Source: Peteryoungia rhizophila (GTDB taxonomy: Bacteria > Pseudomonadota > Alphaproteobacteria > Rhizobiales > Rhizobiaceae). Taken from it: 64,000 bases of DNA. The DNA lies in contig NZ_STGT01000001.1 in NCBI RefSeq assembly GCF_004912145.1, forward strand, positions 620,001 to 684,000. The letters are read 5' to 3'. A program made the position numbers and the translations under genes. A model generated the notes under the pieces. It was not told the origin of the DNA and did no database searches. It saw only the letters and a list, made by a program, of their open reading frames with translations. Below are positions 37,716-47,343 of this stretch, one piece after another (positions within the stretch are counted from its first letter, which is position 1; every line of letters starts with the position of its first letter).

Positions 37716-39974
37716 TTACCCTGCGACGGCTAGCGACATTTCCTGCTTGAGAGACTGACCACGCGAAGCGGCGACGACAGCATCAACGTCCAGGATGAGT
37801 GCCACGCGACCATCACCGAGGATGGTTGCGGCAGCGATGCCCGGAACATGGGTGTAGTTGGCTTCGAGCGACTTGATGACGACCTGACGCTGACCCTGGA
37901 TGGCATCGACCATCAGAGCGCGCTGTCCACCGCCCTCGGATTCCACGAGCAGGGCAACGCCCTCCATCGGGTTTGCCTGGGTGCCGCGGAAGTTGAGGAT
38001 CCGCCCGACATCGACCAGCGGGCAGAAGGAATTGCGGATCGAGATCAGGCGCTGGTTGGCGCCGAAGGAGTGGATATGCTGAGCCTCGGGCTGGAGCGTC
38101 TCGACAATCGCGGTGAGCGGAACGACGAGGGTCTGGCCGGCGACCGTGACCACCATGCCGTCGAGAACGGCGAGCGTCAGCGGCAGGCTCATTGTGAAGG
38201 TCGAGCCGAGACCCGGACGCGAGGTGATCGAGATGCGACCACCGAGTGCCTGGATGGAGCGCTTGACCACATCCATGCCAACGCCGCGGCCGGAGATGTC
38301 CGAGATCTTGTCAGCCGTCGAGAAGCCCGGCGCAAAGATCAGGTTGTCGATCTCTTCGTCGGTCAAGTTGGCATCGGCTGCGATCAGTTCGTTGTCGATC
38401 GCCTTCTGGCGGACACGCTCGCGGTTGATACCGGCACCGTCGTCGACTAGTTCGATGACGATACGGCCGGAGCGATGCTTCGCCGTCAGCTTGATCGTGC
38501 CTTCCGGCTCCTTGCCGGCGGCCGCACGCTTCTCGGGGCTTTCGATGCCGTGGTCGACGGCGTTACGGATCATGTGGGTGAGCGGCTCGGCGAGCTTGTC
38601 GATAACCGTCTTGTCGACTTCGGTGTTCTCACCTTCCGTGACCAGGCGGATCGACTTGCCGACCATGTCGGCGACTTCGCGGACGATACGCGACATGCGC
38701 TGGAAGACCGGCTTCACCGGCTGCGCGCGGATCGCCATGACCGAGTCCTGGATCTCGCGGGTGAGCTGCTGCAGCTCCTCGAGGCCCATGTTGACGGCGG
38801 ATGTGCCGGTCGCATCGTTTTCGATGACGCTCTGGGAGAGCATCGCCTGGTTGATGACGAGTTCGCCGACCAGGTTGATCAGGCGGTCGACGCGATCGAG
38901 ATCGACGCGGATGGTCTGGCCGGCAGTGTTGTTGGCCTGAGCGGCAGCGGCGGCTGCAGCGGCCGCGGCGGCTGCGGCCGGCGATTCCTTCTTCTCTGGC
39001 TTGGCGGCGCTGGCTGCCATCTTCAAGACATTGGAGGCCGTCTCCGCAGCTTCGACGGCAGCGGCAGCGGTCTCGTCGGGGGCTTCAGAGCCATCGTCGA
39101 GCGCAGACAGGTCGAAGGGGACCGGAACCATTGGCAGCTCTTCGCCAACGGCTGCCTCTTCCGGCTCACGGAGCTTGATGTCGAGGTCACAATCCCACTC
39201 GGCAAATTCGAAGACCTGGCGAATGCCCTCCTCGCCTTTTTCCGCCTTGATCTGGATCGTCCAGTGGAAATAGGCGCCTTCGGGATCGAGATCATCGAGA
39301 GATGGCAGCTCGTCCATGTTGCAGTTGATGCTCATCTCGCCGAGGCGAGACAGATCACGCAGCAGGAGGGCGGATTCGTTGCCCTTTGAGTAGAGTTCGC
39401 GGCGCGGCTTGAAGGTCACGTCGAAAGTCGGGACGCTCGCTTCCTGCTCGTCTCCGCCAAAGTCGTCGAAGGTGAAGGGGATCGGCTGGAAACCGCTGTC
39501 ATCGCTAGGAGCGGCGGCGACGGGCGCGGGCGCTGCGGCCTTCGGAGCCGGCTTTGCAGCTGCGGCAGGCGCTGCAGAGGCGGCCGGCATTTCACCGTTC
39601 GCCAGTGCATCCAGTTCCTTGACGAGCCCACTCGATCGGCTTTCGTCGACACTACCACCATCGCGGGAGGCGGTGACCAGATCGGCCAGAACGTCGGCCG
39701 ACTTGAGCATCACTTTCATGACCTCGGGGCCGGGTTCCAGCTTGTTGGAACGAACGCAATCAAGAGTCGTCTCGAAGACATGCGCGAAGGCGACCAGGTC
39801 ATCGAGACCAAAGGCGCCTGCGCCGCCCTTGATGGAGTGAACCGCGCGGAATACGGCATTGACCGTTTCCGGATCGCGATCCCCATCATTCATTTTCAGA
39901 AGACCGGATTCCAGTTCCGCGAGCTGCTCCTCGCACTCCTGGAAGAAGATCTCTTTGATTTCGTTCATATCCAT
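37716..39974 (-). CDS. cheA: CheA, chemotaxis sensor histidine kinase
   Basis: A 752-residue kinase. P1 HPt domain with phosphorylated His46 ([15 protein letters not shown]); a nonstandard middle domain (about 165-275; [35 protein letters not shown]); an Ala-rich linker with 13 consecutive Ala (about 335-350); P3 dimerisation ([18 protein letters not shown]); P4 kinase ([35 protein letters not shown]); and P5 CheW-like. It lies 16 bp after cheY1. It is the core of the pathway, passing phosphate to CheY1, CheY2 and CheB. Confidence 0.96.
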   Translation of the reverse strand: MDMNEIKEIFFQECEEQLAELESGLLKMNDGDRDPETVNAVFRAVHSIKGGAGAFGLDDLVAFAHVFETTLDCVRSNKLEPGPEVMKVMLKSADVLADLVTASRDGGSVDESRSSGLVKELDALANGEMPAASAAPAAAAKPAPKAAAPAPVAAAPSDDSGFQPIPFTFDDFGGDEQEASVPTFDVTFKPRRELYSKGNESALLLRDLSRLGEMSINCNMDELPSLDDLDPEGAYFHWTIQIKAEKGEEGIRQVFEFAEWDCDLDIKLREPEEAAVGEELPMVPVPFDLSALDDGSEAPDETAAAAVEAAETASNVLKMAASAAKPEKKESPAAAAAAAAAAAAAQANNTAGQTIRVDLDRVDRLINLVGELVINQAMLSQSVIENDATGTSAVNMGLEELQQLTREIQDSVMAIRAQPVKPVFQRMSRIVREVADMVGKSIRLVTEGENTEVDKTVIDKLAEPLTHMIRNAVDHGIESPEKRAAAGKEPEGTIKLTAKHRSGRIVIELVDDGAGINRERVRQKAIDNELIAADANLTDEEIDNLIFAPGFSTADKISDISGRGVGMDVVKRSIQALGGRISITSRPGLGSTFTMSLPLTLAVLDGMVVTVAGQTLVVPLTAIVETLQPEAQHIHSFGANQRLISIRNSFCPLVDVGRILNFRGTQANPMEGVALLVESEGGGQRALMVDAIQGQRQVVIKSLEANYTHVPGIAAATILGDGRVALILDVDAVVAASRGQSLKQEMSLAVAG

Positions 39975-39990
39975 AGGAAAGATTCCTGGC

Positions 39991-40356
39991 TTAGGCGGTT
40001 ACACGCTCGATGGCATCGATCAGCTTGGTCGGATCGAACGGCTTGACGATCCATCCGGTCGCGCCAGCCTGGCGGGCGCGGTTCTTCTTTTCGGCATCGC
40101 TTTCCGTGGTCAGAACCAGGATCGGGACCGCACGGTATTTTTCGTTCCGACGAACGCCCTCGATGAAGCCGAAGCCGTCGAGACGCGGCATGTTGATGTC
40201 GGTCACGATGACGTCTGGATTGCATTCCTCGAGCACTTCCAGGCCCTCGATGCCGTCTTCGGCCTGAATGGTCTCGAAACCAGCATTGTTGAGGGTGACC
40301 AGAAGCATGTTTCGAATGGTTCTGGAGTCATCCACGGTGAGCACTTTTTTCTTCAT
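39991..40356 (-). CDS. cheY1: CheY1, chemotaxis response regulator
   Basis: A 121-residue receiver domain: VLTVDDSRTIRNML, phosphoacceptor in DVIVTDINMPRLDGFGF, conserved Lys in GWIVKPFDP. In Sinorhizobium, CheY1 is a phosphate sink that drains the CheY2 signal with the help of CheS. It overlaps cheS by 4 bp here, which fits that pairing. Confidence 0.92.
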   Translation of the reverse strand: MKKKVLTVDDSRTIRNMLLVTLNNAGFETIQAEDGIEGLEVLEECNPDVIVTDINMPRLDGFGFIEGVRRNEKYRAVPILVLTTESDAEKKNRARQAGATGWIVKPFDPTKLIDAIERVTA

Positions 40357-40655
40357 TGCCGGATCTCCTTAGCGAGCAGATGGTCGATGTTCACGCCAAT
40401 CAATTGAAGGGTTTTGAGGAACGCCTCGGAGGCTTTTCCATACGAGAAGGGATGCTTGTCGACTTCCCAGGCCTTGGCTGCCGCCATCAGGACCTGCACA
40501 CACTGTGCGCCGACACGCTCGACGCCCGAAGCATCGATCGTCAGAGGAGCACCACGCATCGAGAGAATATTGGCCTTGAGATTGGAAGCCTCGTTGAGGT
40601 CCAAGACCGCGGCCAGCTTCAGGGCCTTCTGCTCGCCTTTCTTACTTGCCATCAT
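40353..40655 (-). CDS. cheS: CheS, STAS-domain chemotaxis protein
   Basis: A 100-residue STAS-fold protein (KLAAVLDLNEASNLKANILSMRGAPLTIDASGVERVGAQCVQVLMAAAKAWE). In Sinorhizobium, CheS binds CheA and speeds loss of phosphate from CheY1. ATG-ATG at 40655/40652 follows AAGGA; the longer upstream frame has no family similarity. It lies 133 bp after icpA and overlaps cheY1 by 4 bp. Confidence 0.88.
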   Translation of the reverse strand: MMASKKGEQKALKLAAVLDLNEASNLKANILSMRGAPLTIDASGVERVGAQCVQVLMAAAKAWEVDKHPFSYGKASEAFLKTLQLIGVNIDHLLAKEIRQ

Positions 40656-40788
40656 ATCTTTCCTTGTGTCCCGAAGGCTGCGGCAACCAGACTCCGACGC
40701 GGAGCCCGGGAGAACCATTCCCCCGGAAAGAGTGCCGAAATTCCCGCCCTTAGCTTTCCTGTGTAGCGTATGGTGGTAAACAATCCCC

Positions 40789-42417
40789 TCATCCGACGAG
40801 CCCCGCGATGTGGGCCGTGAAGCCGAAATCGAGGTCGGCGTCGTCAGATAGATCGGTCATCGGGGCGGCCGGTCCCGGCGTCCCCTGCTCCCGATGGGTC
40901 GACAGTTGAACACGCCCGGCTGGCGCCTTTGGCGCGCGCGTCTGGCGCTCGATATGGAATTCGCGAATGGTCGCACCGAGCTCAAGAATGACCTTGTGCA
41001 GATCATCCGTGCCTTCACTCGATTGACGGGCGATGACAGCGGTGTTGCCGATGTCCGAGCCGAGATCGGCAACCGTTCCCGCAATGCCCGCGAGTTCGCT
41101 CGCCTGGCGGTCGGTTCGGGCGGCGATATCGGAGACCGTGCCGCTGATGTCGCCTACCTGCAAGACGATGTCGGCGATGGCGCCCTGGGTCTTCGCTACC
41201 ATGTCGACGCCGGCCGAGACCTGGTTCTTCGTGGTGGCAACAAGTGTCTTGATCTCACGGGCGGCATCGGCCGACCTCTGGGCGAGCGCGCGGACTTCCT
41301 GGGCAACGACGGCGAAACCGCGACCGCTATCGCCGGCACGGGCCGCTTCGATGCCCGCGTTCAGCGCGAGGAGATTGGTCTGGAAGGCGATCTCGTCGAT
41401 CGCACCGATGATGTGGCCGATCTGTTCGGCCGAGGCCTCGATGTCGGCCATGGCCGAGATCGCCTGACCGACGACATGACCGCTCGCTTCGACCGAGCCG
41501 CGGGTCGCAGCGACGGTCGCTTCGGCACGCCTGGACTGACCGGCACTTTCGCGGACGCTCGTGGTCAGGTCCTGGAGGGCACGGCTGGTTTCGTCCAGCG
41601 CACCGGATTGGCCCTCAGCCCGTCCGGCATAGCCGCGGGCCGTCTCGGCCATGCGGCCGGTCGCCTCGCGGACAAATGCAAGCTTCTCCTCGGAGGAGAG
41701 AAAAGCCGTCTGCAAATGTTCGAGCGCCTCGTTCATGCGACCAGCAAGGTCTGCATAGGCTTCCGGGACGTCGGCTGCGGTGCGCACCGTCAGATCGCCC
41801 GATGCCAGGCCATCGACGACGGGACGGAAGATATCCTCGAATTCGGCTCGGTCGTGTTCGCGTTGGGCGGCAAGGTCGCGGTGATGTTTGAGGCGCAGTT
41901 CGTTAAACCGCAGGGACACGGCGATCTCGACATCGACCATGACCAGACGGACCAGGGCCGCGACGAGATCGGTGACTTCGCGCTGACGCCGTCGGCTCGA
42001 TGGCAGCAGCCCGGAGCCGGTGTTTTCGGTGAGCGCCGAGGTGACCAGATGTTCAAGAACCACCGCATGGCCGGCAACATGCCAGCGCGGGTCGAGGCCC
42101 ATGCGGCTTTCGCTGTCGGAGAGCACCTTTACCCGCTCGGCGTAGAGCGCATCGAAGCGGGCATCGGTGAGGACGTCCCAATGGGACGAGAGAAGATCGT
42201 GGAGCCGGTCGTACTGGCGCTCGCTGGTGAAAGCGCGGGCCGCGTCCGGCGATGTCTGCAGGCGCTGGAAGAGGTCCCGCAGTGCTGACTTGAGCGGCTG
42301 TGACAGGATATGGCGGTTCTGACGCAGGAGTTCACACTGAGCCTCGTCGAGCCCGGCAAAACGCAACCGGTCGCGCAGGCTGCCTGCCTGTGATCCTGTC
42401 GCTCGCTCCGTGGACAT
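40789..42417 (-). CDS. icpA: IcpA-type cytoplasmic chemoreceptor with globin-like sensor domain
   Basis: About 542 residues from the ATG at 42417; in-frame ATG at 42432 and GTG at 42450 are alternatives. No membrane helix. The N-terminal about 180 residues resemble the globin-coupled sensor fold ([54 protein letters not shown]). The C-terminal signalling hairpin is classic ([42 protein letters not shown]). No CheR-tethering pentapeptide is seen. It heads the che operon, as in Rhizobium and Sinorhizobium. The usual proximal haem His seems to be absent. Confidence 0.88.
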   Translation of the reverse strand: MSTERATGSQAGSLRDRLRFAGLDEAQCELLRQNRHILSQPLKSALRDLFQRLQTSPDAARAFTSERQYDRLHDLLSSHWDVLTDARFDALYAERVKVLSDSESRMGLDPRWHVAGHAVVLEHLVTSALTENTGSGLLPSSRRRQREVTDLVAALVRLVMVDVEIAVSLRFNELRLKHHRDLAAQREHDRAEFEDIFRPVVDGLASGDLTVRTAADVPEAYADLAGRMNEALEHLQTAFLSSEEKLAFVREATGRMAETARGYAGRAEGQSGALDETSRALQDLTTSVRESAGQSRRAEATVAATRGSVEASGHVVGQAISAMADIEASAEQIGHIIGAIDEIAFQTNLLALNAGIEAARAGDSGRGFAVVAQEVRALAQRSADAAREIKTLVATTKNQVSAGVDMVAKTQGAIADIVLQVGDISGTVSDIAARTDRQASELAGIAGTVADLGSDIGNTAVIARQSSEGTDDLHKVILELGATIREFHIERQTRAPKAPAGRVQLSTHREQGTPGPAAPMTDLSDDADLDFGFTAHIAGLVG

Positions 42418-42831
42418 GCCCTGACCCGTCATTCGTCCCGCACTGGCCACCCATCAAGGGCGGACCTTCTGCTTGTCGGGTCCTGCAGTCAGGAATGCGG
42501 GTGAAAGCACGCAGGTTTGCGATCCCACTGCCGTCCGCATCATGGTCTGCCGGTTCACCGAACTTCTTCCATGAGAAATACAGACCGGACCAGAACCGGT
42601 ACGACGGGATGGCGTCATGCCCGAAGGAAACTCTACTGCCGAGTCCCACTCCGACGTGTCCATCAATCTTTATGGTTAATTCCTTGCTTGAAGGTTAATG
42701 AATTCTCGCCATCAACCCACAATCTCTAATATGAGAGATTTGTTGTATGTTTTCCGTTTGCGGGCCTTGCGCCCCCCGCGGAACAAAGGCGATGCCCTCC
42801 TCGTTGCGCCCGAAAGCGACAGGAGTTCAGC
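42418..42831. promoter_or_regulatory. Divergent che operon / ku intergenic region
   Basis: This 414-bp gap has no convincing gene. GGTTAAT occurs at 42674-42680 and 42693-42699 (19 bp apart), the second inside AAGGTTAATGAA, a 12-mer shared with the flaB upstream region. AATCTCT at 42721-42727 and its complement at 42734-42740 form a 7-bp inverted repeat. The right end holds the ku promoter. The stretch 42,450-42,660 shows nothing I can interpret. Confidence 0.5.
42780..42805 (+). promoter_or_regulatory. EcfG/RpoE2-type promoter of ku-ligD
   Basis: GGAAC (42780-42784), 17 nt, CGTT (42802-42805): a full match to the alphaproteobacterial general-stress sigma consensus. The predicted start lies near 42812, just ahead of AGGAG and the GTG at 42832. 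Confidence 0.75.
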
Positions 42832-43674
42832 GTGAGTGCACGGGCAATCTGGAAAGGCCATCTGTCGATCGGCGACCTCGGCTGCGCCGTGGCACTGTAT
42901 TCCGCCGTGAATGCCTCTGAACGAACGGCATTTCATATCATCAACCGGGACACCGGGAACCGTGTCCGGCGCGAATATGCGGATGCCGATACCGGCCGCC
43001 CGGTCGGCAAGGACGACTTGGTGAAAGGCTATGATACATCGGAGGGGCAGACAGTGATCCTGGAGCCCGACGAGATCCGCGAGGCTGTGCCGGAAAGCGA
43101 CAAGCGATTGGAACTTGCGACGTTTGTCGCCTGTGACGAGATCGACACCCTGTATCTCGAACGCCCGTATTTTCTCGCGCCAGCCGACCGCCAATCCGTG
43201 GAAGCCTATGATCTGATCCGCGAGACGATGGAGGCTCAAAACGTGGCGGCAATCGCGCGAACCGTGTTGTTTCGGCGGGTGCGCAGCGTTCTGATCCGAC
43301 CGCAGGGTGAGGGCCTGATCGCGACCACGCTCAACTATGATTATGAAGTTCGCGATCCGGCCGAGAGCTTCGAGGGCATTTCGAAGGTCAAGATCGAGAC
43401 GGAAATGCTGGATCTTGCCCAGCACATCATCGGCACCAAGATGGGCGAGTTCGATCCTGGTCAATACGAGGATCGCTACGAATCGGCTCTAACAGAACTT
43501 GTTAAAGCCAAGATTGCCGGACGCAAGCCGAAAAAACTGCCGAAGCGGAAGGCAGAGAACGTCACCAGCCTTCTCGACGCGCTGCGCAAGAGTGCAGGCA
43601 ATGACGCGGCAAAGCAGAAGCCGAAAGGCAAGACACAGTCGAGCGGTGCGACGCGTCAGAAGAAGGCGGGCTGA
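42832..43674 (+). CDS. ku: Ku, DNA end-binding protein (first paralogue)
   Basis: A 280-residue bacterial Ku from a GTG start preceded by AGGAG. The start SARAIWKGHLSIGDLGCAVALYSAV and the ligand-like segments FHIINRDTGNRVRREYADADTGRPV, DLVKGYD and RPYFLAPADR are typical of the beta-barrel core. The C-terminus (about 230-280) is Lys-rich (RKPKKLPKRKAEN), as expected for DNA binding and LigD recruitment. It binds double-strand break ends for non-homologous end joining. ligD starts 2 bp after its stop. Confidence 0.95.
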   Translation: MSARAIWKGHLSIGDLGCAVALYSAVNASERTAFHIINRDTGNRVRREYADADTGRPVGKDDLVKGYDTSEGQTVILEPDEIREAVPESDKRLELATFVACDEIDTLYLERPYFLAPADRQSVEAYDLIRETMEAQNVAAIARTVLFRRVRSVLIRPQGEGLIATTLNYDYEVRDPAESFEGISKVKIETEMLDLAQHIIGTKMGEFDPGQYEDRYESALTELVKAKIAGRKPKKLPKRKAENVTSLLDALRKSAGNDAAKQKPKGKTQSSGATRQKKAG

Positions 43675-43676
43675 TC

Positions 43677-46241
43677 ATGTCGCTCGCCGAATATCGCCGC
43701 AAGAGAGACTTCAAGACGACGCCGGAGCCGAAAGCCGCCAAGGCGAAAGCCACCGGCAACAGCTTCGTCATCCAGAAACACGCGGCTAGACGGCTCCACT
43801 ACGATCTCAGGCTCGAAATGGACGGCGTGCTGAAGAGCTGGGCCGTCACGCGAGGCCCGAGCCTCGTGCCCGACAACAAGCGTCTGGCGGTTCACGTCGA
43901 GGACCATCCGCTCACCTATGGTGATTTCGAAGGGGTTATCCCGCCCGGCCAATACGGATCCGGCGAGGTGATCGTGTGGGACCGTGGCACCTGGGAGCCG
44001 GTTCATGATGCAAAGAAGGGCTACAAGAAGGGCCATCTGGAATTCTCCCTGCAGGGCGAGAAGCTTGGCGGCCATTGGCATCTCGTGCGCATGGCGAGCA
44101 AGGAGGGCGAGACGCGGGAAAACTGGCTGCTGATAAAGGGCGAGGACGAGGCGGCCCGCAAAGCCGAAGATCCCGATATCGTGGAGGAGATGCCGCTTTC
44201 GGTTAAGAGCGGGCGCTCCGTCGAAAGCCTGAAGGGCGATCAGAAGGCCGCCGTCTGGAACTCCCGCAAGAGGAATACCAAGAAGGCGGAGAACACTGCC
44301 ACGAGCCGCCGCGCCGCCAAAGGCGATCGCATGCCGAAAAGCGCCAAATCCGGGGAAATTCCGGACTTCGTGCCGCCGGCGCTCGCGTCGCTGGTGAAGA
44401 CCGTGCCGAAGGGCGAGCGCTGGCTGCACGAGATCAAGCTGGACGGCTATCGCATCCAGGCCCGCATCGAAAACGGCGAGGTCAAACTACTCACCCGCAC
44501 CGGTCTCGACTGGACCGACCGCTTCGGCGACCGTCTGCCTTCAGCGCTGAAGGCGCTTCCGGTGCAGGCCGCGTTGCTGGACGGGGAGATCGTCGTCGAA
44601 AGCGGCAATGGCAGCAGCGATTTCTCGCTCCTGCAGCAGGACCTCAGCGAAGGACGTTCCGATCGTTTCACCTATTACGTCTTCGACCTGATGCATCTCG
44701 ACGGACAAGATCTGACCGGTGTCGCCCTGCGTGATCGCAAGGGATTGCTGGAAGAGCTGATCGGCGGTGCCGATCCTGCGTTGAAGTATTCGGCCCATTT
44801 CGACGAGAGCGGCGACCTCGTTCTCAAACATGCGTGCCGGCTCAGCCTGGAGGGCGTGATTTCGAAGGTTGCCAACGCGCCTTACCGGCCGGGACGTGGC
44901 CGCGATTGGGTCAAGTCCAAGTGCACGGCGCGGCAGGAACTGGTGATTGGCGGCTATGTGCCCTCGTCCGTCTCCGACAAAGCGATCGGTTCGCTGATCA
45001 TGGGGGTGAACGAGACCGATGGCCTGCGGCATGTCGGGCGTGTGGGCACGGGCTATACGCAGAAACTGGCGCGGCAGGTCTTTGACCGGCTGCAGCCTCT
45101 GGTGCGAGACAGGAGCCCTTTCCGCGACAAGCTGACGAGTACTGAACGCAAGGATGCCGTCTTCGTCGAGCCGGAAATCGTCGCCGAGATCGAGTTTCGC
45201 GGCTGGACGGGTGATGCCCATCTGCGTCACGCCTCCTTCCGGGGTCTCAGGGAAGACAAGCAGGCGCGGGATGTGGTGCTGGAGGCTCCGGCAGAACAGC
45301 TACCATCGCGGAAAAAGGCGGATGCGAAGACGAAGCCCGCGGCCAGCGAGGCGGCAGAGGCAGCTCGCCGGCGGGTCACATTGACCCATCCGGATCGCCT
45401 CTACTGGCCGGAAGCCGGGGTCACGAAGGAGGGGTTGGCGGATTACTATGCACTGGTTTGGCCGCGGATCGCCCCCTTCATCGTCGATCGCCCCCTCGCC
45501 CTCTTGCGATGCCCCGAAGGGCATGAAAAAACCTGCTTTTTCCAGAAACACGGCTGGCGCGGCATGCGCAAGGACATTGTCACGATCCGCGACCCGAAGG
45601 ACGACGAAGGGCATGTCGGCATCCGTGATCTCGACGGACTGCTGTCTCTCGTGCAGGGCGCGGCCCTCGAAATCCACCCCTGGGGCTCGCGGGCCGGCGA
45701 TCTGGAGCGACCCGACATGGTCAATATCGATCTCGACCCCGGTCCCGATGTTTCCTGGGAGCGTGTGATCGCAGCAGCCTTCGAAGTGCGCGAGCGCTTC
45801 ACCGCGCTTGGCCTCACCGGCTTCGTCAAAACATCCGGCGGCAAGGGTCTGCATGTGGTCGCGCCGCTGAAACCCAAGGCCCAATGGCCGGAGGTGAAGG
45901 CGGCGATGAAGGCGCTGGCGGACGGCATGAGCGTGGACAGCCCTGGAGACTATGTGTCGACGGTCAGTAAGGCAAAGCGCAAGGGCAAGATCCTGATCGA
46001 CTATCTGCGCAATGGCAGAGGCGCCACGGCGGTCGCTCCCTATTCCACCCGTGCGCGGGCCGGAGCACCCGTCTCGATGCCGCTTTCATTCGATGAACTC
46101 GGCCCCGCGATCGGCCCGAACCATTTCACCGTCGAAAACGTGCCCGCCCGGTTCGCCGCGCTCGACAGTGATCCGTGGGAGGATTTCCGCAAGGCGGAAG
46201 TGCCACTTACTGCCAAAACGAAGACTAAAAAGGCGCGCTGA
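43677..46241 (+). CDS. ligD: LigD, multifunctional NHEJ DNA ligase
   Basis: An 854-residue enzyme with three modules. The N-terminal 3'-phosphoesterase has ARRLHYDLRLEMDGVLKSWAVTRGPS (His41, Asp43). The central ATP-dependent ligase carries the nucleotidyl Lys254 in KLDGYR. The C-terminal primase/polymerase has the metal-binding DLD at about residues 685-687 (IDLDPGPDVSWERV) and SGGKGLHVVAPL. Module order PE-LIG-POL is as in Pseudomonas. It is in an operon with ku and converges with the second ku, leaving 6 bp between stops. Confidence 0.96.
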   Translation: MSLAEYRRKRDFKTTPEPKAAKAKATGNSFVIQKHAARRLHYDLRLEMDGVLKSWAVTRGPSLVPDNKRLAVHVEDHPLTYGDFEGVIPPGQYGSGEVIVWDRGTWEPVHDAKKGYKKGHLEFSLQGEKLGGHWHLVRMASKEGETRENWLLIKGEDEAARKAEDPDIVEEMPLSVKSGRSVESLKGDQKAAVWNSRKRNTKKAENTATSRRAAKGDRMPKSAKSGEIPDFVPPALASLVKTVPKGERWLHEIKLDGYRIQARIENGEVKLLTRTGLDWTDRFGDRLPSALKALPVQAALLDGEIVVESGNGSSDFSLLQQDLSEGRSDRFTYYVFDLMHLDGQDLTGVALRDRKGLLEELIGGADPALKYSAHFDESGDLVLKHACRLSLEGVISKVANAPYRPGRGRDWVKSKCTARQELVIGGYVPSSVSDKAIGSLIMGVNETDGLRHVGRVGTGYTQKLARQVFDRLQPLVRDRSPFRDKLTSTERKDAVFVEPEIVAEIEFRGWTGDAHLRHASFRGLREDKQARDVVLEAPAEQLPSRKKADAKTKPAASEAAEAARRRVTLTHPDRLYWPEAGVTKEGLADYYALVWPRIAPFIVDRPLALLRCPEGHEKTCFFQKHGWRGMRKDIVTIRDPKDDEGHVGIRDLDGLLSLVQGAALEIHPWGSRAGDLERPDMVNIDLDPGPDVSWERVIAAAFEVRERFTALGLTGFVKTSGGKGLHVVAPLKPKAQWPEVKAAMKALADGMSVDSPGDYVSTVSKAKRKGKILIDYLRNGRGATAVAPYSTRARAGAPVSMPLSFDELGPAIGPNHFTVENVPARFAALDSDPWEDFRKAEVPLTAKTKTKKAR

Positions 46242-46247
46242 GCGGGC

Positions 46248-47057
46248 CTATTCGCGCTTGGCCGACTTCTTCTCGGAGGCGAGGCTGCGGCGCAGGGCTT
46301 CCATGATGTCGATGACATTGTCCTTGCGCTCGGGCTCGGACGACTTTTTCGGTTTCGCACGCTTCGGCTTCTTCGTGCGGTTGTCGATGATCTCGTGCAG
46401 ACGCTCCTCGACCGGATCCCGCACCAGCTTCGGCTTCCAAGGACGCAGGCGCGCCTCGACGAGTTTCTTCATCATTGTCTTGGCGCCGCTCTCCGCTCGT
46501 GATTGTCCCGTCTTGTCGAAGAAGGGCTCTGGATCGCGGACTTCATCGCCATAGCGGAGCGTCCAGACAACCATGCCCTCATCCCGGGGCACCAGCAGCA
46601 CGGCATGTTCGCGGCGATAGAGCACGAGGCGGGCTATGCCGCCCGTATCGGTCTTGCGCATGGCCTCGCGGATGACGGCGAATGCTTCCTCGCTCACCTT
46701 GTCCGCGGGGGCGAGATAGTGTGGGCTGTCATACCAGATCCAGCCGATGGAATTGCGCGGCACGAAGCTTTCGATGTCGATGGTGCGCGTGCTTTCCAGC
46801 GCGACATCCTCCAGTTCCTCGTCTTCGAAGAGCACGTAGTCATCCTCAGCGCGCTCATAGCCCTTGACCTGATCCTCGTCGTCGACCGGCTTGCCGGTTT
46901 CGGCATCGACATATTGGCTGACAACGCGGTTGCCTGTCTTGCGGTTGATGTTGTGGAAACGGAGCTTGGCGCTTTCGGTCACGGCCGGTGTCATCGCCAC
47001 ACGACAGGTGACGAGTGACAGTTTCAGATAGCCTTTCCAGAAGGCGCGCTGGGCCAT
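46248..47057 (-). CDS. ku: Ku, DNA end-binding protein (second paralogue)
   Basis: A 269-residue Ku from the ATG at 47057 (MAQRAFWKGYLKLSLVTCRVAM); the extra upstream frame overlaps its promoter. The core shows FHNINRKTGNRVVSQYVDAETGKPVDDEDQVKGYERAEDDY. The C-terminus is basic (RTKKPKRAKPKKSSEPERKDNV). It differs clearly from the first Ku, so the two may form distinct homodimers or a heterodimer, as proposed for multi-ku rhizobia. It is read convergently with ligD from its own stress-type promoter. Confidence 0.94.
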   Translation of the reverse strand: MAQRAFWKGYLKLSLVTCRVAMTPAVTESAKLRFHNINRKTGNRVVSQYVDAETGKPVDDEDQVKGYERAEDDYVLFEDEELEDVALESTRTIDIESFVPRNSIGWIWYDSPHYLAPADKVSEEAFAVIREAMRKTDTGGIARLVLYRREHAVLLVPRDEGMVVWTLRYGDEVRDPEPFFDKTGQSRAESGAKTMMKKLVEARLRPWKPKLVRDPVEERLHEIIDNRTKKPKRAKPKKSSEPERKDNVIDIMEALRRSLASEKKSAKRE

Positions 47058-47103
47058 GTGCCTCTCCCGTGCGGCTCGAATTGCCTGCGAGTCTGCCCCG
47101 GAA

Positions 47104-47128
47104 AACGTCAGTCGGACGGAACGGTTCC
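47104..47128 (-). promoter_or_regulatory. EcfG/RpoE2-type promoter of the second ku
   Basis: On the minus strand GGAAC (47128-47124), 16 nt, CGTT (47107-47104). This gives a leader of about 40 nt to the ATG at 47057. It lies back to back with the DUF2934-glgA promoter. Confidence 0.75.
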
Positions 47129-47157
47129 GAAGCATGCTCATTTCGGCGGTTGCAGCG

Positions 47158-47182
47158 GGAACCGTTTGCCCTTCCTGGCGTT
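47158..47182 (+). promoter_or_regulatory. EcfG/RpoE2-type promoter of DUF2934-glgA
   Basis: GGAAC (47158-47162), 16 nt, CGTT (47179-47182). The predicted start near 47189 leaves a leader of about 155 nt before the ATG at 47344, unusually long compared with the other stress promoters here. Confidence 0.72.
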
Positions 47183-47226
47183 CATCTCATGCCAGTTCCC
47201 CTCGAATAACGAGCCGGGGGATTAGC

Positions 47227-47247
47227 CGGTGATATGGGGTATCACCG
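47227..47247. promoter_or_regulatory. Inverted repeat in the DUF2934-glgA leader
   Basis: CGGTGATA (47227-47234) and its exact complement TATCACCG (47240-47247) with a 5-nt TGGGG loop. It is inside the predicted leader, so it may be an RNA hairpin or an operator. It has no T-run. Confidence 0.5.
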
Positions 47248-47343
47248 ACTGATCTGACCGGGAGCGGCGGGTGCGACGAGACCGCGCTCGGCCGATGATC
47301 GATGGTGTTTGGGACGGGCAAGCGGCGACGACGGAGATTTGCC

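Noticed and set aside
40894-42288. A 464-codon plus-strand frame opposite icpA
   Set aside because: Antisense to a canonical chemoreceptor signalling domain; no own ribosome site or motif.
42485-42660. Short frames on both strands between icpA and ku
   Set aside because: No ribosome site, no family-like sequence, and both strands open equally.
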